From Paratinospora sagittata (lineage: Eukaryota; Streptophyta; Magnoliopsida; Ranunculales; Menispermaceae), in contig CM069597.1 of assembly GCA_035771175.1 (NCBI GenBank), positions 11,629,001-11,693,000 on the forward strand: a stretch of DNA of 64,000 nucleotides, in the 5' to 3' direction. The first letter of the stretch is position 1, and every line of letters begins with the position of its first letter. The position numbers and the translations under genes were made by a program. A model generated the notes under the pieces. That model saw only the letters and a list, made by a program, of their open reading frames with translations, was not told the DNA's origin and did no database searches. Below, piece after piece: positions 44,334-56,474 of the stretch.

Positions 44334-47300
44334 ATGAAGGGAGGAGTAGGAGGAGGAGTGTCTTCGTATTCATATCCGGCAAAGCGACGATGGAGAGGGT
44401 TGGCACTTGCAGTTCTTGGTCTCGTGATCCTCTCAATGTTGGTTCCTCTCGTCTTCTTGCTCGGTCTGCACAACGGTTTTCATTCTACTACTACTACTAC
44501 TACTGGTACGCGCTACTCTTCTTCTTCTTCTTTCGCTCTAGCTATAAGAAGCCAGATCTCTAGATCGCCGCTTCTTTTCACTCTTGTTTTATGCCGAATT
44601 TACTCTTTTTTGGTTTGGATCTGCAGGATATGTTTCCGAAGTCACAAGTGCCACTATGGTGAGATCCTCATTTCTCCTTTGATTTCTCCGCATTTGCTGA
44701 TTTTTCTGTTAATGTGATGTTTTTGTGTGGTTTTCTCCTGGATTTTGGTGAGAATCAGGATGTTTTGGCTAATTACGATCCTGAAGTTCACAATTTCCCT
44801 CAGAATCAGTCTGTGGTATGGGTTCTTTGGCGAATCTTCTTGGTTACGGTACCCTTGTCTGTGATTGATTTGTTGATTGTCGATTTGGATCTTTGCAGGA
44901 TGACAAATCGGCTCATATAGATGATCTTATTAACAGATTGGAGCTGTCGTTGCCAAAGGTTCGTTTCACACTGATCTGATGATCTTTATTTTACGCCTGT
45001 CTTCTCTCTTTTTTTTTTTTTTTTTTTCTGGTTTCTGACATTTTCTCAAGGGGATATCGTAGAAATGAATCTAGAGTATTGTAATTTCTTATTTCTTTTT
45101 TCATTTTGCTCGCTCATTATTGAATTACAACTGACTTACTTTCAAATTGGTTATTGTTTGCTAGCAGTGATGCCTTCTTCCAAGTTCTGACTATTGCTAT
45201 TCAATTGAACATGAGATATCTCCCTTTTCTACTATCTCTAACCACACCAATTTCTTCTGCTACTAATTTAGTAATGCTGGTTGGCCATTGAGATATGACT
45301 TGAGTTTCAAACTTCCAGTAGGAGATCCTGGTTTGAGTATTGTGTTGGGTGTCTCTTCTTGAACAATTCCTGTTTATGAGTTGATGCATTTGAAGATTAG
45401 TAATTGGTGATTCTATTAAGTGCCAATTTGTTACTATTTTGGTAATCATCATTTTCTTCATTATGATTGCACACAAGTGGACAGTTCAGTTTGTTGCCCT
45501 ACCTACATTTTTTTCTCCAGCTTGGGTTTTCTGAAGGATTCTTATAGATTCAAAAGTTAGGATTACACAGCCTTTGTGTTTCAAGGGGAACTTTTGTGGA
45601 TGATTCTGTCATTTGAAATCATAAGGGGCATTTTGATAGAAAAGGACAAGAGATCCTTCGTTGGGTCTATTCGGTTTTTTATGGTCTAAATTGTTCTAAG
45701 AGCTCTGTGGGATGCTAAATTTCGAAGATCTTCATGTACAAAGTCAATAATTCTTAGATTGGTAGTAGAATTGTTTTTTCTTAGAGATCAACTAGACCTG
45801 TTTTTATGCTTTAGTTTTTTAGTTATTTCTATAGTTTTGTGAAAGAAAAAATTAAAAATATTAATCATGCTTTTCAAACTGATGAACCTTCATTGGTTTA
45901 TGAACACATTGTCTTCTCTTAAAGTATCCAACTAAAAGCCATGTATCTTATGTTTAAAGAATGGGTAAGTGTAATAAAATATAGTTGGCTCGAGAGTGGA
46001 ACTTTAGGAGCGAAAATGGCTCAAGTATCAAGAACAAAAGTTAAAGATGTTTCTTAACTTGCAGAATGGAACAGCAGATTAAATTCTGTTTTTACTTGAT
46101 GACAGTTTTGAACAAGGATTGTTTGGCGTGACTTGTAAGAGCTTGTGAGACCTTTGGTAGCAGCAACTAATAGTACTTGAGCCATAACAAGTTTATGGAA
46201 ACTGAGTGAATTTGATTCTCCCAATAAACTTGATCCTCAATTTTTGAGCTTCATCCCAAAGTCAAACCTTTGCACTTGTACTTTCCTTAGTTAGTTGGGC
46301 CATTTGAGATCTAAAATGCAGCTATTCAATGGAAAACAATTCAGCTTTGAAAATTTATGATTGACACCTAGAAAGTAAGTTGAGGCCATAGTCTCAAACC
46401 CCAACTCTTACTCTACCCCCTCCCGTTAAAGAAGTTGGAAATTTATTCCACATTATTCATGAAATTGGTCATGTCATATGTGTGTTTTTGTTCTTCAATT
46501 CCACTTACACTTAAATTCAACTCAATAAAGCTTTTTCTTAACTACATTCGGTCGCTTACATGAATCTACTTCCTCACTCTTTTCTATTAAAGGCTAAGTT
46601 GATATTTATTTTATTAATACTTGTATGTATTTTTTAATTATCTTTGTTCATGTTATTTTATGTTTCCCTCTATCTCTATCATTATCAGGATTGTTTATTG
46701 GTCACTCTCTCTAATTGGGACATCCAAAGGTCTTCGATGGATGTGTCCACACCACCTTAATCGATTTTTCCTCATTTTTTCTCCAATTAGAGCTACTCTA
46801 CCATTTTTTGAATATTATTCATTTTAAATTTTATCTTTCAATGTTTTAATCTCACTTAAACTTCTTAGGGTAAAATAAAACTAAAATTGATTCTTGCTAT
46901 GTTTATTACTTGCAATAAGATTGTTTTGTGATACAGTGCTCAACATACACATATCAACGTGAGTTAGATAATAAAATTGGTGCTCTATGTTGCATATTGC
47001 ATGGATAAGTCTACGGTTAGTTTACTATGTCGGCTTCCAGGGATGATACGGACTTCTTTAATGGATTACTCTTTCATTGTTACTTATGAGATTACTAGGT
47101 TAATGCTGCTAAGTATGTTGGTGTTCTTCCACAATTTAAACCATAGATCTATAGTTAGATATTGGAGTAGAGAGGTAGACGTTTTTACTTGGTAACTAAA
47201 CTAGGGGTCGTTTCTAGTGCTAGTACTTTTTCCTTTTTGAAATATTGAAACTTTTGCTATAGTATGGATTCATGATTGTATGATACACAATAGGGAAGAA

Positions 47301-49257
47301 GATAAGTATGAGGCTAGTCCTTCTTTGCTATATTCGATCATCGATCCACTATACTAGAATTTATATGAAAACCCTAACTAGGGGATAACAACCACATGTT
47401 GATATGATGACATTAAAACTTTCACTGAAACTGTGAAACATAAAGTGTGTAGTACAATACTAATTTTAGACAAACTTATGGCTAAACAATTATACCATCC
47501 TAACTTGTTGCCGAAATATATCGTAGATATGTTAAGCATAAAAGTCATAAAATAGCATGTTACTTATGCAATATAAGTCGAGTAATATAGAGATTATAAA
47601 TTTTACTTTAAGCCATTATAATTATTTAATGAGTTTTAAATATATATATAATTATGTTTGTTTCAACATATCTGAAAGAAACATAGATATATTGACCAAA
47701 AAAAAGAAAAGAAAGAAAGAAACATAGATATAATTATGTTTGTTTCAAAATATCTGAAAGAAACATTGATCTTTATAACATTTAGTTAGAATTCTTTATA
47801 CTTTTCTATAATGTTGAATTTTTACAAAAATTCTCCATGTTGAATTAGACTTCTCCGAATTAATTTCAAATTTTATGAGACCAAAGGTTAGGGTGAATCT
47901 GAATTTTCAATCCTTGTTTCTGAATTTGGAAACATTCTATACAAAATTTGAAACCATTCATAAAACTAAATTAATTAATGGGAAAAAGTTATCTCTTCTC
48001 ACAATGATACTAAAAAGGTGGAAGAAAAGTGAAAACTGTAACTTAATGGGAAGGAAGGAGGGAGCAAATAAATAACTACCATGAATTTATTAGTTTTGTT
48101 GCCATAAATCAGAAACCTAAGATTGAGAAACAATAACATTCTCTTATTTATTAATGACAGGCTAAATGGTGACAAAAACACAAGTTTTCATGACAATATG
48201 GCCATGGAGTTTGGCAGTCATTACTAAGAAGCATCAAAGGGATTTTTGGATGATGCAATATGTGTCTACTTATGGATTTTAGAGATCTGACAAGTTTTTA
48301 GGTTTCATGATTTAATGTGCAAAAATGCATCAATGAAAGAGGAGAATATATTATCTTGACATTCAAATAACTTTTTCTTTTTTCCTTATTGTTGAATTCT
48401 GGTCCATATTTTACTTTCTACTTGGGTATTAGTGTTTCATTGAGGTAGTGGCATTGGATGTTAGTTAACTGCTTTATACCTTAGTTAATTGGATTTATAT
48501 TTGAGTGCTATTTCTGTGCTGATGGATCTAAGTTTATTCATGATCTAACTTAATTTCTTAAAGGTGTTGTTTTCATTTGCAAAACTATATTGTGGCCATT
48601 GTTAACTTGGTTCTCAATTTCTTAGATAACTTTTAATTTGTTCTTTTTACAGGAAGTAATCGAGAACTTCATCAAGGAAGGTGCAAATAACCCTGTTGAG
48701 AGTGGCATGACTAATGTTGCTGCGGAATCTACGAAAGGTGCCATTGGTGGTACTTTTGAACTTTGTTCTTTTTTTTAGGCTCTTTTTGTTATTAGCTTTT
48801 TAAAGCTATTGACTATTATTCACTGTTCAATCTGTTTTGCCAGATGATGGGGATAAAACGCTCGATGATACCAAAGTAAAAGAATTGTTTTTAATGATTT
48901 TTTAGTGACATTTCTTATCTCCATGTCCCAATGAACTTATACACACATATACCATTTTCTTTTAAATATGCTTCAGAACAAAGCTAACAATAAAATTCAA
49001 GTTACTGAGGTTGAAAGTGGAAAATCGTGTGAGGTGGAATTTGGAAGCTATTGCCATTGGTCTAACGAACACAAAGAAGACATGAAGGACTCAGTTGTAA
49101 AGAAGTTGAAAGACCAACTTTTTGTGGCCAGAGCATACTATCCTAGCATTGCAAAACTTCCTGCACAAGATGAGCTATCACGTGAAATGAAGCTAAATAT
49201 TCAGGAGTTTGAGCGAATACTTAGTGAATCTACCACTGATGCTGACCTTTCTCCACA
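44334..49257 (+). CDS. GAUT7: GAUT7-type galacturonosyltransferase, exons 1-7 (3' part not in window)
   Basis: GAUT7 is a Golgi type II membrane protein of family GT8. It tethers GAUT1 in the homogalacturonan-synthesising complex of pectin biosynthesis and is thought not to be catalytic itself. Exons are 44334-44505, 44627-44658, 44759-44815, 44899-44958, 48653-48737, 48844-48875 and 48977-49257, all with GT-AG borders and compatible phases. Residues about 20-50 are the membrane anchor (LALAVLGLVILSMLVPL), preceded by a Gly-rich basic tail and followed by HNGFH and seven codons of poly-Thr. Exon 7 has the family-specific CEVEFGSYCHW, DQLFVARAYYPSIAKL and NIQEFERILSES. It ends in phase 2 at a GTAAGTG donor. 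The GT8 domain exons are absent from the remaining 14.7 kb. Confidence 0.9.
44959..48652 (+). other. GAUT7 intron 4 (3.7 kb)
   Basis: AT-rich, no gene. It holds a direct repeat (about 47645-47690 and 47730-47771, 'TATGTTTGTTTCAA' to 'CTGAAAGAAACAT') and a truncated family A hAT MITE end at about 47800-47880. It is much longer than the neighbouring introns of about 80-120 bp. Confidence 0.75.
47800..47880 (-). mobile_element. hAT MITE family A, terminal fragment
   Basis: 'TTTTTACAAAAATTCTCCA' and 'CTTCTCCGAATTAATTTCAA' match the reverse complement of the left part of the copies at 52804 and 59691. Only one end is present. Confidence 0.55.
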
Positions 49258-49590
49258 GTAAGTGCTGATGGCTGTTATACTCAATGAAAGTGCAACATAC
49301 TAGTAATGCTTATTGCTTAATGCTTTAGCAGAAATGCCTTTATCCTACCTCAATTAATTGATATGATTGAAAAATTCCATGTTCTAGTGTAGATCCTTAA
49401 TGCTTTATAAGAAATGCCTCTATCTTACCTCCCGCTTCTCTAATAATACTAGTAACAGCTAAATATACTCAATGTGAGTAGACAACCAAAATACTCCACT
49501 CTCCTAACTTGGTTCAAAATTCAGTTAGAATGCCATTTACCTGAATCTTTTTTTATTTCCATCTCTTACTTTCTTTTTTCTTTGTTGCAG

Positions 49591-49649
49591 TGCTAATCTT
49601 GCAAACACAAATAGTTTTGTTATATGTAGCCTTCCAAATCTAGCCTAAC
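49591..49649 (+). other. Candidate premature-stop (poison) exon or decoy
   Basis: A pyrimidine tract and TTGTTGCAG precede 49591, and a GTAAGTATT donor follows 49649. Spliced to exon 7 the 59-bp segment reads HANLANTNSF... and reaches TAA at 49646-49648, just before its own donor. It does not resemble GAUT7 protein, so it is not the normal next exon. Confidence 0.4.
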
Positions 49650-50636
49650 GTAAGTATTATAGCTTTTAATAGAAACTAGAGACAAAAAATAAACAAAAAG
49701 GAAAAGGAAAAATTTGAGCTTCAGCTTGGGGACTACAATAATGACAATAATGACGGTGAAATCATTCTAAAATTGGCAATAATGTCTAAAGACACAAAGG
49801 CTTATCCTAGCCATTTGGATTTTGGAATTGTCTGTTTAAAATAGTTTTCTATGATATGATTTTTGTTTTTCTACTCCAACTCAAGTTAATTTGGGATTCA
49901 ATCCCACTTCTTATTGGGGTAGTCAATTTTTTTTCTCCAAAGGTGAAACTACCTCAATCAAACTTTCACTCAATTTATCATTAAAAAATTAGGAAGATAT
50001 TCAAAACTGTGCAAATTATGGAGAGATGAAATTAAGCCATACAATGAAAATAGAGAATTGAATAAGAACTGAAATCTTGGTGTCAAACAATTAATTTGGA
50101 TTTATACATGGAAGATCAACCATGAAGGCTATTTATCTATCAAGGAGATTGATGAAGATGATAGGGAGAAGAAAGACGTTCACATGGTCTTTATTGATCT
50201 AGAGAAGCCTATGATAGAGTGTACCCATAGATATAATATGGTAGGCTAAAGGGGAAAAGGAATTATAAATATATATGCTAACCTGATAAAATATATACTA
50301 TAGTAAAAACATTAGTAGGAGAAACTAGTGAGTTCCCAATAACACTAGGTTTACAACAAGTTTCTACTTTAAGTCGTTATCTTTTTGCACAGTTATGTGT
50401 GAATTGACTAACAAAAAGACGGTTTATGATATATGTTGATGATATAGTACTAACTGATGGAACTAAATTTGGAATAAATGCTAAATTAGTTTTAGAGTGA
50501 GGCTTTATAATATAAAGGGTTCAAGATAAGTAGGACTTAAATTAAATTCATTCAATGCAATTTAAGTAGATGTTGAAATACAAATAAAGAGATAGTGAAC
50601 ATTAAAAGCTAAGAAATGCCAAGGACTGAAAATTTA

Positions 50637-50885
50637 GGGCATGTTTGGCTCAACTTTTAAAAACTATTTTCGAAAACAAATTTTTTAAAAACTGTCTTTA
50701 GAATACATTTTTTAGAAAACAAAGAACGCATCAAAAAGTTGTTTTCCTTTTTTCTTTACAAATATTAAAGTTGAATTTAAGAACAATTTTTGAAAACAAC
50801 CTTCCCGAACATGTTTCATGGAATCTTTGTTTTCAAAAATGAAAAGTTGTTTTTTGAATTCTATGCTAAATGGGGCCTTTGCAAT
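50637..50885. mobile_element. MITE-like insertion in the RTE LINE
   Basis: Removing this stretch rejoins RTE text (PRTENF... to LGSII). It starts about GGGCATGTTTGGCTC and ends about GCTAAATGGGGCC. The interior folds back (ACTTTTAAAAACTATTTTCGA against TTTTCAAAAATGAAAAGTTG, not counted exactly). Ends and target duplication are not firm. Confidence 0.55.
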
Positions 50886-50957
50886 AATTTGGGATCAATT
50901 ATTATTTAAGAGGGAGATATAGGTGACAATGTGAATCAAAGATTTAAAGTAGGATGA

Positions 50958-51197
50958 GGCCAACGTGGAGGTGGAGGTGGAGGTGGAGGTGGAGGTGGTG
51001 CTGGTGCAGTTGGTAAAGAGGTGGCTTTGAAACTCAAAGGTTCCAGGTTCAACTCTTGTCACTGCCTCAGCCTAAGGGATGAAGGGGATTAATGGGTCAG
51101 GAATAGGCCTGATGTCCCCCCGAGAGTGTGGTATGGTGATGGATGGTGACGGAGTTGGTTATACAACTAACTACTAACATTGTTTCTTCTAAAAAAA
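50958..51197 (+). mobile_element. tRNA-derived SINE with TSD
   Basis: 240 bp with a GGAGGT repeat at the 5' end. It has an A-box-like TGGTGCAGTTGG (51002-51013), a B-box-like GGTTCCAGGTTCAAC (51040-51054) and a terminal A run. The 18-bp target duplications at 50940-50957 and 51198-51215 differ at one base. It lies inside the RTE LINE. Confidence 0.85.
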
Positions 51198-51399
51198 AGA
51201 GTTAAAGTAGGATGAATAAGTGGAGAAGTGATCTTGAAGTATTATATGATTAACATATCCCACTAAAGTGCGACCTTCAACGAGATGACGAAAGGTGAGT
51301 GGAAGGGCGATTAGCGAAAGGCGATTGACGTGAGAGGGAAGGGGCGTGGGGCTGAACATAGGCGTGGTCGCAGAGAAGAAAGTGACTAGAAAGTAGTTA

Positions 51400-52795
51400 C
51401 TTCTCGTCGGAAGAAAAAATTGAGCTCCTCTAAATCAAGGTCCAGGGAGAACTTTCCAAAATCACTGATGTCCGACGAAGGTAGATGTAGTGGGGAGGAT
51501 CGACGTTCCAGAGGCTCGAGAAGGTCTTTGTATTCACAGTCGCTGAGCAACATTGAAGGAAGATGGTCCATGCAAACTTTCCGGACTAGATTCAATGGTT
51601 CACCATATGTTTATCAAGGGATGACGCAGAGGTGCTGGTCGAAGAAGCCACGAAGGCGAGAGTTTACTCAATTTGCTTGGACTTGGGGTCCGTTGCCTGG
51701 CTCCTAAACTATGTTCATGAGGGACGTGATGAACGCATAGATGGCAGCTTCAAGCGTGTACATAGTGGTCGTAATCACGTTATTCTCATTGAGTCTTACA
51801 CCAACAGACGTGGGCAAGTAGTCTGGGGTTGGGATGGGAAATTTTTGAAGACAGCCTCAAAGTTATTTTGCAAGGTGAAAGACCCAAGTTAGAGGATGGA
51901 AGGAGCACGAAGAAGTCAGAGGAAATCCCCAACCCCAAGTTGGAGATCCCCACAAAGTAAACTGCCCCCCCCCCCAGTTCCATAGGGTTATCATCACCAA
52001 AGAATCTTCCAAGGATGAGTGGGTAAATATTGAGGAGCTGGAATCCCTTTTGGAACGCCATGTCAGGTTGAAATTCTTAGGGGTTGCTCGTGGCATTGTT
52101 ACGATGTGAGAGTCATGCAGAGCTTGCAAGGCTTATGAAGGGTAAGGTGTTGAAGTTATAGTCCAAAATTCATTTTCAGAAATGGTCCCCAGACCTTCAG
52201 TGGGAGGACATGAAGATCTGCTGCCACAATAGCTGGATTGGAGTAGAAGGAATACTGTCGAAGTACTGGAAAATGGAGATTTTCGGCAAGGTGGCGGAGA
52301 TTTGTGGTGGCATGCTAGCTATTGCACCAAACACAGTCAGCGGGAGATCAATGGAACTTGCTCTAATGTAGGTGTCCGGACACCTGTATGGTTTCCTATC
52401 GGCATACATTGAAGTTCCAAGTGGCGATGGTATCCTAGAGCTACGACTCTTCGATCTCAAGCGAGATTGGCTCCCTTAGACAGAAACGATGTTGGATTTT
52501 TTGTAGGAAAACTACACCGGAACGCCATTGTTGAGTCGGTACCAGAGTCGGAGAAGACCACCATCGTCGCCAGAGCAAGGGCAATGGTTATCGAGGTGAC
52601 AACTCTAAGGAGAATGATGGGATGGAGACGTTAGTCGATGCGACAGGTGCAGGGCCCGCGTCATGCGGATGACTAGACCTCCAAGTCGTGTGGGAGAAGC
52701 GACCGGGCTGCGACACGTGGTGGCTCTAAACAGTCAGAGAAGCATGCTGGAGTAGATCAAGCCAGGAATTGAGCCGAGCCTATTGGTTGGGCCCA
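51400..52795 (+). pseudogene. L1 ORF1 (DUF4283-like), decayed
   Basis: Broken frames carry an Arg/Ser-rich start (51420-51600), then a region reading ICLDLGSVAWLLNYV (about 51660-51710) and 'GWDGKFLKTASKLF'. A DUF4283-like stretch (52190-52450) contains CCHNSWIGVEGIPF, KVAEICGG and GFLSAYIEVPSGDG. These are typical of the RNA-binding ORF1 of plant L1 elements. Cut by the MITE at 52804 and continued after 53665. Confidence 0.7.
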
Positions 52796-52803
52796 CACAC
52801 TAC

Positions 52804-53656
52804 CATGGTTCAAAAATTTCCCGAAATTCGGCGAACTTCAACGAATTATTTCCCTTTTTTTTACCATTGAAGTGCGAAGTGGATGTAAAATAAAAAAAAT
52901 GCAAAAATTCACCGAAATAATTCGATAAAATTCGAAAAATTCGATAAACTTCGATAAAATTTATATTTTTCAATTCAAAAATGCAAAAATTAGACAAAAA
53001 ATTCAATAAAATTCTACAAAATTCAATGAAATTCAACAGAGGAGTAAAAAAATGTTATTTCATCAATAAAAAACAAAAAAATATCAATAATTATGTATTA
53101 TTTTCAACTTCATCAACCAACATAGCAATATAAATTTTAAAAAATAATTTAACAAGCTAACAAATTATGTAGTTTATGGGATATTCTTTACCAAAAAGAG
53201 AAGAAAAGAAGCAAAATAAATAAATAAATAAATAAAGTTGAAATAAGATAAAAACTTAAAAATAAATTAAAAGAGTTCCCAAAGCCATCTTTTTTTAGTT
53301 AATTCTTATACAAGATTAAAAAAAAATACATTTAAATAATAAACTAATAAATTAAGCATGATGGAATTCAAACTAGCAAAGTATATGGTTGAGAAGCAAG
53401 CCACCACAAAATTAAATATCAAAACAAAGAAAATGAATTAAGACCAAAAGCCACCATTTCAAATTCATCTACCCACTTAACAAGATTGATTTTGTTAGGT
53501 CACTTATTGGTATTTTCATGTATTAAAAGTGTTTATTTATATTAGTCTTTAAACTTCTCTAAGTTGGTAAATTTTTACAATAATTCTCCAAGACTTCTTG
53601 AACTTCGCCGAATTAATTCCAATTTTTAAAGGTCGAAGTCAAAGTTTCGAATCTTG
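52804..53656 (-). mobile_element. hAT MITE, family A copy 2
   Basis: 853 bp, in opposite orientation to copies 1 and 3. It starts CATGGTTCAAAAATT and ends TTTCGAATCTTG. Target duplication CACACTAC (52796-52803) / CACACTAT (53657-53664), 7 of 8. Internally very similar to 59691-60495. It inserted into L1 ORF1. Confidence 0.9.
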
Positions 53657-53664
53657 CACACTAT

Positions 53665-54345
53665 AGGGGATGGGCGTGGACTTCCATTAGGCCCAGGATG
53701 GCCAGGACAAAGGTCAGTTTGGCTTTTTGGAAAAGCCTAAGAACAAGTTCGATAAGACCGATGCAGGCCCACAGAAGAAATTAGATAAGGAGGATGAAAC
53801 CCAACTTCAGGTTTATAAAAGGAGACCCAGATCTTATCCAGGAAGGACCCTCGAGAAATTGGCCAGCTGGAAGCTCGATGGGTTGCCCTCAACTGCTTCT
53901 GATCAAGAAAATCTGTCAAGCCCAGAAGAGCATATATTAGCAACGGAGATGGAGGATGAGAGCAGTGATGAAGACGCACCCCAGGTGAGTTTGATTTGGG
54001 ACACCAGAACTGTCACGGTGATCGATTGTTTTGCTGGTAGCTTCACCAACTCGATCAAAATAAAGCCAGAGGACAAACCTGTTGGTGGTTCACTAGTGTC
54101 TATGGTCCATGCACGAGGGGTGAAAAGGCAAGCCTTTTGGGATGAATTGGCGGGACTATGGAGCCTATTCTCAAGTAGATGGTGCATTGGGGGTGACTTT
54201 AATGTGATACGAAGATTGGAGGAAAAACAAATTGTCCTGTGGTCTCCTTAAGTATGAGTGAATTTGATGAACTTATCAATGATCTTCAATTACGCAACCC
54301 TGTCCTGTTGAATTTTCAATTCACCTGGACAAATGGAAGATCCTA
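53665..54345 (+). pseudogene. L1 ORF1 end and ORF2 endonuclease start
   Basis: 53727-53980 is a hydrophilic linker. 53990-54340 resembles the apurinic-like endonuclease domain: VIDCFAGSFTNSIKI, then WDELAGLWSLF, the GGDFNVIR motif (54187-54213) and FQFTWTNGRS, at which the solo LTR interrupts it. Confidence 0.75.
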
Positions 54346-54524
54346 TGTTGGCCCAGGTATGTCCAAGAGGGGGTGAATTGGACACTTAGACATTAATGCA
54401 ATGACAATTAAATAAGTGCAGAAAAGTAAATCAATTTATACAATCGATTCAGAGTGGTTCGACTACTTGCCTACGTCCACTACCTAACCTATTTAGTTAG
54501 GATTTGAAACCTCTTTATTAAGGG

Positions 54525-54760
54525 ATTCTCTTACGGGTGAGAACCAAACCGTTACACCTTTTCTCAACTTCCGACTGTGAGAACAACCGTTACAATTCTC
54601 AACTTGCAGGCTTGAGACCAACCTAAACCTCTCGACTTACAGGCTAGTGAACTACCTATACCTCTCGACTTACAGGCTAGAGACCTATCTATCTCAACTT
54701 CTGGGTGTGAGACTAACCTAACCTCTCAACTTACAGGCTTGAGAACTACCTATCTCTGAA
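54525..54760 (+). repeat. LTR hairpin block I (copy 3)
   Basis: Six or seven units vary on CTCTCAACTTACAGGCTTGAGA, each able to pair TCTCA with TGAGA. Confidence 0.8.
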
Positions 54761-55409
54761 GACAAAAACAATGTTGCGTACTCAGTAGTTTGTATAACTA
54801 CTGTTACAACTCGATACAATTTACAAGATATGAAATGAAGTACAACTGTATCCTATGAACTATCTCTCAAATTCCTCCTTCAACAAGAATGATGTATGAA
54901 TAAGACCGTACTGAAAATTTGAGTAGAAAACAATTCAATATCCTTCAAATAGATTTTCAAAGAAAGATAGATATTAAGCTCAATATGAAAATCCTTTGAA
55001 TAAGCAGAGTTTCACAGAAGATACTTTGAAAAACTAAAAACAGTTTAAGTTCTAAAATTAAATTGAAAACTCGACTAACTTTCAAAAGTATTTACTTGGT
55101 GAATTCTTCGGTGTGTGATTTGAGTCTAAGTGCACCAATATATAGACTCAGTAGAAATGAAGCTGTTGAATTTGAATTTCAAAATGACCGTTTACTGACA
55201 ATAGCTAGAATCTTTCACGAAGATGGCAAATGCAATTTTCACGAACATTCTGGTTCTTTTTCAGATTACACGAATAAGGAAGGTTTTAGGAATCGTGATT
55301 TCGTGTATCAGATGAAATCTCTGACAAATCTGAAAATATTTTTATGCATAAAAAGTTCTGAAAAAGTAAGCTGAAAAAGTGCAGGTGTTAGCTTTGTGGC
55401 AGTGTTGGA

Positions 55410-56140
55410 ATAACGTCCTGATTGGTCAATCAACGTCCTGACGCATAATGACAACTTTGTCGATTTGTTCCTTGAGGGCGCTCATGGACCATAAGCGTCT
55501 TGCTGAAATGTGAAGTGAGGGCGCTACTTGATCGTAAGCGTCCTAACTTATCGATTGAAAACGACTAAAAGCTATGAGGACGCTAAACAACAATTAGCGT
55601 CCTGCTTTGTTTTAGCTTACTTAAAGTCATGAGGGCGCTACAAAAATACAAGCGTCTTGATATTTAAAACACGAAAACTATAAGGGCGCTACTAACGTCG
55701 TAAATGTTCTAAAGTTTTTAAAACATTTTAAAACAACGGAAAAACATAAGGGCGCTGCTAGGTGATGAGCGACTTGATGTTTTAACTTACAAAAACGATA
55801 AGTACGCCGAAGAACGATCAACGTCCTGAGAGTACTAAGTTGGTTCTTAAGTGAGGGCGCTCCTGTTCAAGTAACGTCCTGAACGTTTTCCAACTTATAA
55901 TTGTCAGTGTTCTTAAAGATTAAATCATTAAAAGCTCGAAAAACAGTCAACGAGCGGATATAGAATCAGTGTCCTGACAAGTTCACTGGTTGACTTAATG
56001 AGGGCGCTTCAAGTGAAGTAAGCGTCCTGATAGATAAATACTTATTCAACCATGAACTCTATCAGCGTCTTAATGTATTATCAGCGTCCTGACTTACCAA
56101 GTCCAAGAGGGCGCTGCTAAGACATTAGCGTCCTAATGGA
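55410..56140 (+). repeat. LTR hairpin block II (copy 3)
   Basis: More than a dozen alternating GAGGGCGCT / AGCGTCCT motifs. The clearest pair is a perfect 10-bp stem, AGGACGCTAA (55577-55586) with TTAGCGTCCT (55594-55603). Confidence 0.9.
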
Positions 56141-56474
56141 CACTTAAAGACTGTTTCTTAAAAACGATTTAAGCCTTTCAAAAGTTATTTAAATCAGACA
56201 AAGACTCGATCAAATCAAACATTTAAAACAATTAAGAATTTAAATCATTTGAAAAACCTTTTAAACATATTGATCAAAACATGCAATTGAGTAAATCTTG
56301 CTGAGAGTAATTTGATTGATAGATTTGCATTCTAAGTACTGAAGCTTCGATCATTGACATTCAATAGACTTGTAAGCTCTTCTTTTTGATCTTTAATCTT
56401 GATAAATTTGAAACACTTAACAAGATCATTAGATACACAAACATGAGTAGTTTGGAATCATCAAAACATTCTCA

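Larger units (their letters stand above)
50030..51253 (+). pseudogene. RTE-type LINE reverse transcriptase, 5' piece
   Basis: Across broken frames this reads as an RTE-like LINE reverse transcriptase: QFGFIHGRSTMKAIYL-type text at about 50090-50130, KKDVHMVFIDLEK (50168-50208), GETSEFPITLGLQQ (about 50316-50360), and 'MIYVDDIVLTDGT' (about 50427-50465, the YVDD active site). It is split by a MITE (about 50637-50885), a SINE (50958-51197) and the L1 (51270-59226), and resumes at 59243. Many stops; dead. Confidence 0.8.
54346..56474 (+). mobile_element. Solo LTR, Sirevirus-like (copy 3), inside L1
   Basis: 2129 bp, starts TGTTGGCCCAGG and ends ATCAAAACATTCTCA. 5-bp target duplication TCCTA (54341-54345) / TCCTG (56475-56479), 4 of 5. 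It splits the L1 endonuclease between FTWTNGRS and SRLDEFLISNGWDE. It contains hairpin blocks I (54525-54760) and II (55410-56140). No coding sequence, so a solo LTR. Confidence 0.85.

Noticed and set aside
44126..44473. Minus-strand ORFs opposite GAUT7 exon 1 and leader
   Set aside because: Low-complexity Ser/Val repeats from the microsatellites; no support.
46977..47195. A 72-residue ORF in GAUT7 intron 4 as a retroelement piece
   Set aside because: No motif could be recognised; likely a chance ORF.
51002..51060. A tRNA gene
   Set aside because: A and B boxes are present but no full cloverleaf is. A target duplication and A-tail show a SINE.
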